DNA of 34,620 bases from an uncultured Muribaculaceae bacterium (GTDB taxonomy: Bacteria > Bacteroidota > Bacteroidia > Bacteroidales > Muribaculaceae). The stretch is taken from NCBI GenBank assembly GCA_910584495.1, contig CAJUAR010000026.1:1-34620 (forward strand), read 5' to 3'. A model generated the notes under the pieces. It was not told the origin of the DNA and ran no database searches. It saw nothing but the letters and a program-made list of their open reading frames with translations. This document shows, piece by piece, positions 25,620 to 33,479 of the stretch. Both the position numbers and the translations under genes were made by a program. The first letter of the stretch is position 1; each line of letters opens with the position of its first letter.

Positions 25620-26537
25620 ATGAAAGTATTAGTAGCAACTGAAAAACCATTCTCGGCCACTGCCGTGAATGGTATCCGACAGATTATTGAAGATGCCGGC
25701 CACACTTTTGCCATCATCGAGAAATATAAAGACGCTTCCGAGCTTCGTGCAGCTGCCGCCGATGCAAACGCACTAATAGTGCGCAGCGACATTGTCGATG
25801 CTACATTGATTGATGCTGCCAAAGAGCTAAAAATTATTGTGCGCGCAGGTGCCGGCTACGACAATATCGACCTCAAGGCTGCAACAGCTGCAGGAATTGT
25901 TGTTGAAAACACTCCCGGACAGAATGCCAACGCAGTGGCCGAGCTTGTTATCGGTCTTGCAATCATGGCTGCACGCAACAAATATAGTGGTTCGACAGGC
26001 TTTGAAATTTCCGGAAAACGTCTCGGTCTGCAGGCGTTTGGCCAAGTAAGCCGACACGTGGCAAATCTTGCCAAAGGTTTTGGCATGAAAATTTCAGCAA
26101 TCGACCCCTATGCTCCCGTTCAACTCATGATTGACAGTGGGGTGACACCGGCATCATCGCTCCAAGAGCTATATGCAAACAACGACATTGTGTCGATCCA
26201 CATACCTGCAACAGCCGAAACCGCAGGCAGCATCGGCCGTGAATTGATTTCACGACTGCCCAAAGGCGGCATTCTCATCAACACCGCGCGCAAAGAAGTT
26301 ATCAACGAGGCTGAACTCGAAGAAGTGCTCACCGAGCGTCCCGACATAAAATATTTTGCAGATGTCAAACCCGGTAATGCCGATGTGCTTGTTGAGAAAT
26401 TTGCCGACCGAGTGTTCTTTACTCCCAAGAAAAGCGGAGCTCAGACAGCCGAAGCAAATCTAAATGCCGGTTTAGCTGCAGCTCGCCAGATTGTGGCTTT
26501 CTTCACCGACGGTTGCACCCGCTTCAAAGTGAATTAA
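25620..26537 (+). CDS. serA: D-3-phosphoglycerate dehydrogenase, short (type III) form
   Basis: SerA oxidises 3-phosphoglycerate to start serine synthesis; its product is the substrate of the adjacent SerC. At 305 residues it lacks the C-terminal serine-sensing ACT domain, so feedback inhibition by that route is not expected. The catalytic Arg is in NTARKEVINEAEL. The usual catalytic His (in TPHxGA) is replaced: the sequence reads TPKKSGAQTAEAN with Lys at 270, as in the lysine-type enzymes described in Entamoeba. The nucleotide-binding turn is also unusual (LGLQAFGQVSR rather than GxGxxG). It lies 7 nt after serC; a long hairpin follows. Confidence 0.9.
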   Translation: MKVLVATEKPFSATAVNGIRQIIEDAGHTFAIIEKYKDASELRAAAADANALIVRSDIVDATLIDAAKELKIIVRAGAGYDNIDLKAATAAGIVVENTPGQNANAVAELVIGLAIMAARNKYSGSTGFEISGKRLGLQAFGQVSRHVANLAKGFGMKISAIDPYAPVQLMIDSGVTPASSLQELYANNDIVSIHIPATAETAGSIGRELISRLPKGGILINTARKEVINEAELEEVLTERPDIKYFADVKPGNADVLVEKFADRVFFTPKKSGAQTAEANLNAGLAAARQIVAFFTDGCTRFKVN

Positions 26538-26555
26538 TCCTCCGTTGAATCGTTA

Positions 26556-26588
26556 AGCCTCATGGACATTCTCCATGTCCATGAGGCT
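26556..26588. terminator. Long inverted repeat between convergent genes
   Basis: A perfect 14-bp stem (26556-26569 with 26575-26588) with a 5-nt loop lies between the converging serA and DUF2284 genes. It is followed by GTTTAG on the plus strand and preceded by TTAA, so T-runs are weak on both sides. It likely ends transcription in both directions. Confidence 0.65.
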
Positions 26589-26603
26589 GTTTAGTTCATT
26601 GGA

Positions 26604-27137
26604 TTAGAAAAAAACAGCTCCTACAATAACAAGATATTCAGGCAATTTGCTGTCTGCACCCCATCTCAATTCTATACCGAAGAGGTCGCTTAATGTTTTG
26701 GCTATATCGAAACCGAACGATTCGAGCGATGGTCGTACTTTGTCGGGATGACAACACGGCTTTCCATCAATGCGCTGACAAGGACCTGCGCAATGAAGAC
26801 ATTTACCGATATAGGAAAACGCCCTTCCTCCGAGTTTCTTTTCAAGTTCAAGCAGGTAGTCCTCCATTTTTATTCTTTCAGGCTTTATAAGTTCTTGAGC
26901 CGCAGATAAAGGCAAGGAGTTGCACAAAGGAGCTATTTTTGCTGCAAATATTCGAACCTTGTTATATTGTCCCAAAACAGCTTCTATATCAAACTCAAAT
27001 GGCGGACAAGCCCAGCTGCGACCATAGTTTGGACACTGACGGCATGCCTCCATAAATCTTGCTGCATCGCGATAATCTTCGACATATTCTGCAGCTTCAA
27101 CCTCTTGGGTGAAATATTCTACAGCGTAAGATTCCAT
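26604..27137 (-). CDS. DUF2284 cysteine-rich, probably metal-binding protein
   Basis: The 177-residue soluble protein belongs to the DUF2284 group of predicted metal-binding proteins. Two Cys clusters are visible: C32, C35 and C44 (CRQCPNYGRSWACPP), and C113, C116, C120, C128, C129 with H130 (CLHCAGPCQ, then CCHPD). They could hold an iron-sulfur cluster or another metal. The start ATG 27137 gives MESYAVEYF and lies inside the btuD end (19-nt overlap); an upstream in-frame ATG at 27200 would overlap further and adds no conserved sequence. As last gene of the B12 operon it may act on corrinoid or cobalt, but this is inference only. The biochemical role of the family is unknown. Confidence 0.8.
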   Translation of the reverse strand: MESYAVEYFTQEVEAAEYVEDYRDAARFMEACRQCPNYGRSWACPPFEFDIEAVLGQYNKVRIFAAKIAPLCNSLPLSAAQELIKPERIKMEDYLLELEKKLGGRAFSYIGKCLHCAGPCQRIDGKPCCHPDKVRPSLESFGFDIAKTLSDLFGIELRWGADSKLPEYLVIVGAVFF

Positions 27138-27850
27138 CTTTCGAGATTGAAAACATTTTGGATATAACTTTGCGTTCCCATATCGTCGGCAGCTCTGCAC
27201 TGTAAATGAGGCGTATCAATCAAGGCTATCTTGTCCGATAGCTTCAATGCAATGTCAAGCTCATGGGTAGAATAGACAATGCATTTGTTTTCGTCGCGGG
27301 CAAGCCTTGCAAGCAGGCTGCATAGCTCATATCTGTTGGGAAGGTCAAGAAACGATGTTGGCTCATCGAGTAGAATGACCGGTGTGTCTTGTGCCAGCGC
27401 TCGCGCAATCATAATACGTTGACATTCTCCATCACTCATCTTGTCGAGTGTACGAAGAGCGTATGCTTCCATACCTACGGCACGAAGAGAACGTGTAATG
27501 ATTTCTTTATCCCGAGGTTGAAGAGTTCCTATCCAATTAGTGTATGGGGCGCGCCCTAAAGCCACCAGATCTTCGCACCGCAAATTTGTTATACGCGTTC
27601 GCTCGGTAGTGACGAAAGCTAAAGTACGTGCAAGTGCGGATGTCGACATCTTTGTAAGGTCTTGGCCCTCAAGGAGAATCTGACCTTCATAATTGCTGTC
27701 AATTCCCCCTATTGCGCGCAGAAGTGTCGATTTGCCGCTGCCGTTACGTCCTATAAGGGCTGTGAGGCGACCCTGTTCGAAATGTGCATTGACATTCGAC
27801 AGCAACACACGGCTGCCGAAAGCAATCGAAAGGTCTCTGAGTTCTATCAT
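27119..27850 (-). CDS. btuD: Vitamin B12 (or siderophore) ABC transporter ATPase
   Basis: This 243-residue ATPase of the FecE/BtuD class would drive import through the BtuC-like permease encoded just upstream. Walker A is GRNGSGKST (34-42), the signature reads MSDGE (138-142, Asp in place of the first Gly of LSGGE, common in this class), Walker B is VILLDEP (158-164) with catalytic E163, and the switch His is in STHELD. Substrate assignment to B12 rests on the riboswitch and BtuG in the same operon, not on this protein. It overlaps btuC by 4 nt and the DUF2284 gene by 19 nt. Confidence 0.9.
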   Translation of the reverse strand: MIELRDLSIAFGSRVLLSNVNAHFEQGRLTALIGRNGSGKSTLLRAIGGIDSNYEGQILLEGQDLTKMSTSALARTLAFVTTERTRITNLRCEDLVALGRAPYTNWIGTLQPRDKEIITRSLRAVGMEAYALRTLDKMSDGECQRIMIARALAQDTPVILLDEPTSFLDLPNRYELCSLLARLARDENKCIVYSTHELDIALKLSDKIALIDTPHLQCRAADDMGTQSYIQNVFNLERWNLTL

Positions 27851-28821
27851 ATCGATTTATTTCGAAGCACCACCCACACCACAATGGGTATGCCAAGCAA
27901 TGCTGTTATGGCATTGATGGGCAGCGTAAAGGTTTTTGAAACTATATCGCACAGCATAAGCACTATAGCCCCGGTTAATATCGTACCGGGTAGCAAAATA
28001 CGGTGGTCTGAGTTTTTAAATATAAAACGTGTGACATGCGGCATGGCAAGGCCTATGAAGCCTATAGGGCCGCAAAAGGCTGTCACCGACCCGGCAAGCA
28101 ACGTTGTGGACAAGAAGATGATGGAGCGCGAACGACGCAGATCAAGTCCCATGCTGCGTGCATAGTCCTCGCCAAGAAGCAGAAGGTTGAGGGGCTTCAC
28201 TGCAAGCACACCCACAAACAGACCGACAAGCACGGCAGGCCCAAGAATGGCAAGCTGAGCTGCGGTGACATCACCCAGTGATCCCATGGTCCATACAACG
28301 AATGTCTTCAAAGCATCCTCGCGGCTTAGATATTGAAGAATCTGAACTACAGCACCAACTCCCGACGAAAACATCATGCCTAAGATAAGAATGACCATTA
28401 TATCTTTTATTCGCCGAGCCACGGCAGCTATTATCACAAGCACCACTGCGGCTCCTATCCACGCTGCTCCCACAAGTCCGAGCGATGATCCAACCCCGGC
28501 AAGGACAACGAGAGCCACCCCGAGGCTCGCTCCGGAATTTATGCCCAACACATAGGGGCCGGCAAGAGGATTGCGGAAAAGGGTCTGCATCTGCAGACCG
28601 CTGACCGACAATGCAGCACCCGACAACAATGCTACAACGGCTTTGACAAGCCTTATGTGGATTACTATCTTAGCGGTAGCCGGCGGGCAGTCTCCACCGG
28701 TGAGGGCGTTCCACACCTCGCTCACGGGAATCCTGGCTGTGCCCACCGTCATGTCGATAACAAAAAAGACAATGGCAACGCAACTCAGTATGGATAGTAA
28801 TATGGTATTTCTTCTTCTCAT
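27847..28821 (-). CDS. btuC: FecCD-type ABC permease for vitamin B12
   Basis: The 324-residue protein is a polytopic inner-membrane permease with about ten hydrophobic segments, of the family that includes BtuC and FecD. Characteristic blocks are SGAALSVSGLQMQTLFRNPLA and GPIGFIGLAMPHVTR, the latter part of the ATPase-coupling region. It pairs with the BtuD-like ATPase and BtuF-like binding protein on either side, overlapping each by 4 nt (ATGA). B12 rather than iron-siderophore transport is inferred from the cobalamin riboswitch and BtuG homologue. Confidence 0.92.
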   Translation of the reverse strand: MRRRNTILLSILSCVAIVFFVIDMTVGTARIPVSEVWNALTGGDCPPATAKIVIHIRLVKAVVALLSGAALSVSGLQMQTLFRNPLAGPYVLGINSGASLGVALVVLAGVGSSLGLVGAAWIGAAVVLVIIAAVARRIKDIMVILILGMMFSSGVGAVVQILQYLSREDALKTFVVWTMGSLGDVTAAQLAILGPAVLVGLFVGVLAVKPLNLLLLGEDYARSMGLDLRRSRSIIFLSTTLLAGSVTAFCGPIGFIGLAMPHVTRFIFKNSDHRILLPGTILTGAIVLMLCDIVSKTFTLPINAITALLGIPIVVWVVLRNKSI

Positions 28822-29969
28822 TTAAGCTTTATATAGTACACTAACTGTTCCTCAATAAGTTCGGGATGAAAAATTTTAATCAAGTCGCGCAGCACGATGT
28901 CGGGCCTCACAACTGCAGTTTCGAAAAATTCGTTGCCTCCTCCGGCATTAGTGAGGGCATTGTTATTATATACATTTCCATTGCGTAAGCACGCCACGTC
29001 GGTAAACTTGGGACTCATAGCTTTCACTTCGTCGAGCGAGTGTGCCTGCCCCACATTCAGCCACAGATCTGCCTGTGAAGCAAGCATATATGCTTCTTCA
29101 ATATCAATGGGCATTGAAGTATTTCCCGTATTTTTTTTATAAATGTAATCACCTCCGGCATCGGCAATGAGCTGCGGCATATAGCTTTTTGTCGACGGCA
29201 TGTTCCAGACATCGTTATATGGCGTGTTTAGCATAACGGACGGTGCACCCGATGCATTTCCGGCCACCAAATCTTTCAGAGCATTATATCGTTCAGGTAT
29301 TTCGGAAAAAAATTCTATCCCCGTCTTTCCCTTACCGACGATTTCGGCAACTGGCACCACCCATTCGGCTTTGCCCAGAGGTGACTCTTCGAGATACTCT
29401 CCTATGTATATAAAGGGTATTCCAAGTTCGGTAAGCTTTGCTTCCATCACATTGGCGCCCATGGTTCCATAGAGAAGCACTATGTCCGGTTCTAACGACA
29501 GCAATAATTCATAGTTCACATTGCCTTCGTAACCCAAATCGCCAATACTTTCACGCCTCGACTGTATATTTTCCGACGAGATAAAGTCTATGCCGGAAAC
29601 TCCCACTACACGATTCTGACAGTCAACAGCCTCGAGCATGGCGATTTGTGTCGACGACATGGTGACAATACGGCGAGCTTCGCCTCTAAGTACCTGCCCT
29701 TCATAGTCATTAGGCACATCTTCGCCGCCACGAACAATCAGGAACGATGTAGTTACGCTGTCGGCTCCTTGCCAAGGGTTGAAAACGTCTATCTTTATAC
29801 TTTCGCGCCCTTCGGCTCCATATATTTTAAAACCGCTCGCATAGCAAGGTTCGTAAACCACCTTGTCGAACGACATTGTCTCGCTGCCGTTTTTTGATGA
29901 GCACGACGAGATAAGAACAATGACAGTTAAAAGCCAAAAATATTTTTTATTAAATTGTTTGATGTTCAT
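28818..29969 (-). CDS. btuF: Periplasmic B12-binding lipoprotein
   Basis: The 383-residue protein has a lipoprotein signal with Cys at 23 (LISSCSSK) and the fold of class III helical-backbone binding proteins: RIVTMSSTQIAMLEAV at the start of lobe one, VNYELLLSLEPDIVLLYG, and a second lobe ending DIVLRDLIKIFHPE. It would carry the corrinoid from the outer-membrane receptor to BtuCD. It is longer than E. coli BtuF because of about 90 extra N-terminal residues, a feature of Bacteroidetes relatives. It overlaps btuB and btuC by 4 nt on each side. Confidence 0.88.
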   Translation of the reverse strand: MNIKQFNKKYFWLLTVIVLISSCSSKNGSETMSFDKVVYEPCYASGFKIYGAEGRESIKIDVFNPWQGADSVTTSFLIVRGGEDVPNDYEGQVLRGEARRIVTMSSTQIAMLEAVDCQNRVVGVSGIDFISSENIQSRRESIGDLGYEGNVNYELLLSLEPDIVLLYGTMGANVMEAKLTELGIPFIYIGEYLEESPLGKAEWVVPVAEIVGKGKTGIEFFSEIPERYNALKDLVAGNASGAPSVMLNTPYNDVWNMPSTKSYMPQLIADAGGDYIYKKNTGNTSMPIDIEEAYMLASQADLWLNVGQAHSLDEVKAMSPKFTDVACLRNGNVYNNNALTNAGGGNEFFETAVVRPDIVLRDLIKIFHPELIEEQLVYYIKLK

Positions 29970-32011
29970 TTTTTGCGAAATTTTGGTGTTATGCCTATGA
30001 AAAACTCAAAATTCACACCCGGCATTGGTCGCGAAAGCACCGAAAGATAATCTTCGTTTAACAAATTATTGACGGCAAGTTTAAATTGAAGATCGACAGG
30101 TCGCAACGACAGGCTTTTCTCCAGCGAAATATTGCTCATATAGTATTTAGGCAGATGTCCGCTGATTGTATAGTCGTTGCTCGACATTGTAAATCGTTCC
30201 GAATAGTATGCCCATTTATAAAGGAAGCTCCACGACTTCCATGTTAGACGTCCTGTCAAGGATGCAGAATGTTTGGGAACGTATGGCAGTTGTTTGCCCA
30301 CAGATTGGTCAGCCGGCGACATTTTCTCACCATTGTTCACCGAAGGTGTCCATGAATACGAACCGTTCAAATCAAATATCCATCCTTTGATTGGTTCAAA
30401 AGCCACATTCAGTCGTGCTTCGGTACCGTAGGCATGTACTTTCTTGACATTGCGTGGAGAGAAAAAGCCTTTAGTGGTCGGCAACCAAATTATCCAGTTA
30501 TCTATCTGGCTGTCAAACCATGTCAAGCCACCACCCATCGAAGCAGGAAATGGCACTTTCCATGCGGTATCGAACGAGGCTCCAACGTCGTAGGTCCAAC
30601 CGCCTTCGTTTTTCAAATCGGGATTACCGCCTGGAAGAAAGTACATGTCGTTGAGTGTGGGGAACTTATGGTTTTTAGATATGGAGGCCTTAAGCATCAG
30701 ATTGCCCTTGGTCGATAACAATCCATCCACGAAGAACGCCGGAATGAGCGGTGCCCATCTGTCGCCAAACATCTCCTGACGCAAAACAACGGAGAGACCA
30801 AGTGGTCTAACCGGTTGCCATTTGGCCGATACAGAACCTGAAAGCTCTATTCTACCTTTATCATATCCAACTATGGCCTTGTCTCCGTCCTGAAGAATTA
30901 TATTTTTATCTTCCGAACGCACAAAGTGTTGGTGTGCAGATAGATTGGCCGTAAAATACCATTTTTTTGACGGATTAAATTCGCCATTGGCTTGCCCAAA
31001 ATATGTGTTTACTTTGCTGCGGCTTCGCGTCATGTCAGCCCAGTTGCCGCTCGTAATTTCACGACGATAATCATAGGCCATCCAAGTATGGATATATCCG
31101 CCTTTTAATCCCAACTTCCAACGCTCGCGGCTGTGATCCCACGACAGCACAGTGCGCAGCGTCTGTTCGCGCTGTCGGTTTTCAAACTCTTTGTCATCGC
31201 CATAATCTGTTGTGAGCATCGGTAATTCTCGATTTGAGTTAATATACCATACATTCAGCCCCAGGCGGTCGCCTTTTCCGGTGTTGTAGTACACCTCCTG
31301 CAAGGCATGGAAATCGCGATAAGAGCCGCTTCGGTTTCGCTCGGCAGGATGATATTGTCCTATAATATTGTGGTTGTCGTCGTAGATATTCAGCTTCTTG
31401 TCGTGATTGGTATATTTATAATCGTTTGGCGATGACGAGTAAACCACACGTGTCGACAAATGCCACCTTTTATTTCCATAGGTGTAGCGCGCAAATTCAT
31501 CGAAAGTGCTGAACGAGCCAATTCCCTGCACATACTGGAAGTTGTTTCCGGGCGCGACATCGGGAGTAGTTCCGAGGCGGACAAGTCCACCAAGTCCCCC
31601 GCCGGTTTCATTGACCGACGAGGTGCCGTGCAGCAGCGAAGCATTATCTATGAAATAGGATGGAATTGTCGAGAAATCCGTCATGCCAAGCATTGGATTG
31701 TTGATGCGCATCCCGTTCCATGTCACCTGTGTGTGGCTTGGAGAAGTTCCACGGAAAGCCACTGTCGAAAGTGTTGCACGGCCATAACTTTTGACAAACA
31801 CCGATGAATTGAATGTGAGAATATCGGCCATTGACAATGCTATGTTTTCTTTCAATGCCAAGGAATCGAAAGTAGTCTTTTGGACACCGATGTCGCTCAT
31901 CGGTCTTTTTCCCCACACCACAAATTCGCGAAGATTGCTCGCACGTTCACTCGTCTGGGCAAAGAGTGACAACGAGGCCGATAAAAGAATGAATAAATAT
32001 ATCTTTCTCAT
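29966..32011 (-). CDS. btuB: TonB-dependent outer-membrane receptor, BtuB-type
   Basis: This 681-residue outer-membrane beta-barrel receptor starts with a signal peptide (MRKIYLFILLSASLSLFAQ). An N-terminal plug domain contains SVFVKSYGRATLSTVAFRG and HTQVTWNGMRINNPMLG, followed by a long barrel of alternating aromatic strands and a C-terminal barrel strand ending in aromatic residues near FEFFIGITPKFRKK. No SusC-type N-terminal extension is present. The start ATG 32011 overlaps the btuG stop (ATGA); an ATG three codons earlier is less likely. In Bacteroides, BtuG sits as a lid on such a barrel, which fits this gene pair. Confidence 0.91.
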   Translation of the reverse strand: MRKIYLFILLSASLSLFAQTSERASNLREFVVWGKRPMSDIGVQKTTFDSLALKENIALSMADILTFNSSVFVKSYGRATLSTVAFRGTSPSHTQVTWNGMRINNPMLGMTDFSTIPSYFIDNASLLHGTSSVNETGGGLGGLVRLGTTPDVAPGNNFQYVQGIGSFSTFDEFARYTYGNKRWHLSTRVVYSSSPNDYKYTNHDKKLNIYDDNHNIIGQYHPAERNRSGSYRDFHALQEVYYNTGKGDRLGLNVWYINSNRELPMLTTDYGDDKEFENRQREQTLRTVLSWDHSRERWKLGLKGGYIHTWMAYDYRREITSGNWADMTRSRSKVNTYFGQANGEFNPSKKWYFTANLSAHQHFVRSEDKNIILQDGDKAIVGYDKGRIELSGSVSAKWQPVRPLGLSVVLRQEMFGDRWAPLIPAFFVDGLLSTKGNLMLKASISKNHKFPTLNDMYFLPGGNPDLKNEGGWTYDVGASFDTAWKVPFPASMGGGLTWFDSQIDNWIIWLPTTKGFFSPRNVKKVHAYGTEARLNVAFEPIKGWIFDLNGSYSWTPSVNNGEKMSPADQSVGKQLPYVPKHSASLTGRLTWKSWSFLYKWAYYSERFTMSSNDYTISGHLPKYYMSNISLEKSLSLRPVDLQFKLAVNNLLNEDYLSVLSRPMPGVNFEFFIGITPKFRKK

Positions 32012-33078
32012 TTCCAACAAAATGCTCCGGGTGTTATTCCAACATAAAATTCATCGACAAGAACACCGGTGGAATTAAACCGATAAATCACGCCTTGTTG
32101 CTGATAGTCGATGGCATCTGCCACATAAACTTCTCCGCTATGCGGGTCTACTGTCAAGCCATAGTACTTTGTTCCTCTCGTTTCGATAAAAGGACGTACA
32201 GGTACTCGTTCGGCATCTATGTCCATCGACCATACATCGTCATTGAGCCAATAAAGTTTGTCGCCATCACCATTAAGTTGCAATTCAGATGGCGACGAAC
32301 CCAACTTGAATCGGAATTGTTTTTCCACGGCAAACGAAATCGGGTCGATTCGATAAAGGCATGGAGCTTCATAACCGTAAGGGCTGCCTTCATATCCTCC
32401 GTCGGTCAATGCCCAAAGTTTTCCCTTCTTGTCGAGCACCAACGAGCGTGGCTGGATTCCAAGCCTTAATTTTTCCACGACTTGGTCAGTCTCAGTGTCA
32501 ATCTTGATGATGCAGTCTTGATAGCTCCAGCAAGTGCAATATACATATTGTCCTTGTCGGACCATCTGTTCAGTCGATCCGTTGCCCATAGCCATATCAG
32601 GAACCGTAATGTAGCCCGTTATTTCATATTTGGTAGGATTGACAATAAAAATTCTGTTGTCCCACAGTTGGCTCACATAGGCCTTATCCGGGCTGAGAAA
32701 AAGGATGTAGCGCGGCGAGGTGAAATTTTCTATTCGTCCGATTTCCTTGAATGTGTCTATGTCGATGGCAAAAATCACATGGCTGTTGTTGACCACAATC
32801 CATCCCTTGTTGTCATATATCGTCATCGACTGGGCCACATCGCCGAGTTTCATTCCGTTGGCGCGGAAAAAAACTTCGTTCTGTATTTTGTTTGTCGTTG
32901 GGTCATAATAGGATAGCGTTGCATTGCCATACTGGAAATTACCTTCGTTGCAGATAAACAAGCCATTCCCGGCGGCATCAAAATCTTCCATTTTGTCGCC
33001 GTAGTCCCACGTCATGCAACTTTGCGATAATGTTGCGAAACATGCTATCGCACAATATATTAATCTCGAAATCTTCAT
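32008..33078 (-). CDS. btuG: Surface B12-capture lipoprotein, BtuG-type beta-propeller
   Basis: The 356-residue protein has a lipoprotein signal (lipid Cys at 21, LSQSC) and a series of repeated beta-propeller blades, each with patterns such as IFAIDIDTFKEIGRI, IFIVNPTKYEITGYI and IIKIDTETDQVVEKL. It matches the DUF5074/YncE-like BtuG family, which binds B12 very tightly on the cell surface of Bacteroides and passes it to BtuB. Start: ATG 33078 gives MKISRLIY; ATG 33084 is two codons longer, and a start at 33174 would run through the riboswitch platform. It is the first gene of the operon, overlapping btuB by 4 nt. Confidence 0.88.
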   Translation of the reverse strand: MKISRLIYCAIACFATLSQSCMTWDYGDKMEDFDAAGNGLFICNEGNFQYGNATLSYYDPTTNKIQNEVFFRANGMKLGDVAQSMTIYDNKGWIVVNNSHVIFAIDIDTFKEIGRIENFTSPRYILFLSPDKAYVSQLWDNRIFIVNPTKYEITGYITVPDMAMGNGSTEQMVRQGQYVYCTCWSYQDCIIKIDTETDQVVEKLRLGIQPRSLVLDKKGKLWALTDGGYEGSPYGYEAPCLYRIDPISFAVEKQFRFKLGSSPSELQLNGDGDKLYWLNDDVWSMDIDAERVPVRPFIETRGTKYYGLTVDPHSGEVYVADAIDYQQQGVIYRFNSTGVLVDEFYVGITPGAFCWK

Positions 33079-33090
33079 TGTCATCGCACA

Positions 33091-33133
33091 TAAAAATACC
33101 CGATTGCTCCGCCGCATACGACGTGCACTCGGG
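33091..33133 (-). terminator. Terminator-like hairpin before btuG, probable riboswitch platform
   Basis: On the minus strand CCCGAGTGC (33125-33133) pairs with GCAATCGGG (33099-33107) with one mismatch, leaving a 17-nt loop, and is followed by TATTTTTA (33091-33098), only 7-12 nt before the btuG start codons. This looks like an intrinsic terminator controlled by the upstream cobalamin riboswitch, though sequestering of the start region is an alternative. Confidence 0.6.
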
Positions 33134-33194
33134 AAAAAGATTTCAAACAAATAAATGTCAGATTCTCTGCCCATTTCCCGGGGCGGCCTTATCG

Positions 33195-33390
33195 ACGGAC
33201 GAAACGGCAGGTCTTCTGACTTATCCCGACTTTATCGCGCCTTCCCGGCCATGCAGCCAGTGGCAGGATGCAACAAGTCTTTGCACATGGATTTGCTACG
33301 AGAGGTCCATGTCGTGGGAATTACAGCAGCGGGTACTGTCGAGGCTTCTCACCTCGTTCCCTTTTATGCCCTGTTTGACGCAGGACAACC
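33195..33390 (-). promoter_or_regulatory. Cobalamin riboswitch
   Basis: On the minus strand the conserved B12 box AGTCAGAAGACCTGCC is at 33206-33221. Upstream are GGTGAGAAGCCTCGACAGT and CCCGCTGCTGTAA (about 33315-33350), the GGxxxGAA / CCCGCxACTGT elements of the cobalamin riboswitch core, and then GCCACTGG (about 33258-33265). The order and spacing fit the class. When B12 is bound it should reduce expression of the btuG-btuB-btuF-btuC-btuD operon. End points are approximate. It fills most of the 400-nt gap between btuG and the SPFH gene. Confidence 0.92.
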
Positions 33391-33400
33391 ATTTCAGCCA

Positions 33401-33431
33401 CAAAGTTACTAATTCTTTTGCACATCTCAAA
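33401..33431 (-). promoter_or_regulatory. btu operon promoter
   Basis: On the minus strand TTTG (33428-33431) and TAACTTTG (33401-33408) are 19 bp apart. Transcription would begin near 33395, directly before the riboswitch, so the whole aptamer is in the leader. It overlaps the SPFH promoter. Confidence 0.7.
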
Positions 33432-33448
33432 AATTACCTTTACCTTTG
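33417..33448 (+). promoter_or_regulatory. SPFH gene promoter
   Basis: TTTG at 33417-33420 and TACCTTTG at 33441-33448 are 20 bp apart. The start codon at 33480 is 31 nt past the -7 box. The 15-bp region 33417-33431 is shared with the divergent btu promoter. Confidence 0.7.
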
Positions 33449-33479
33449 CATCATTATAATATCAAAATAATATCACATT

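Noticed and set aside
33079..33174. N-terminal extension of BtuG
   Set aside because: It would translate through the riboswitch platform hairpin and hide the lipoprotein signal in the interior.
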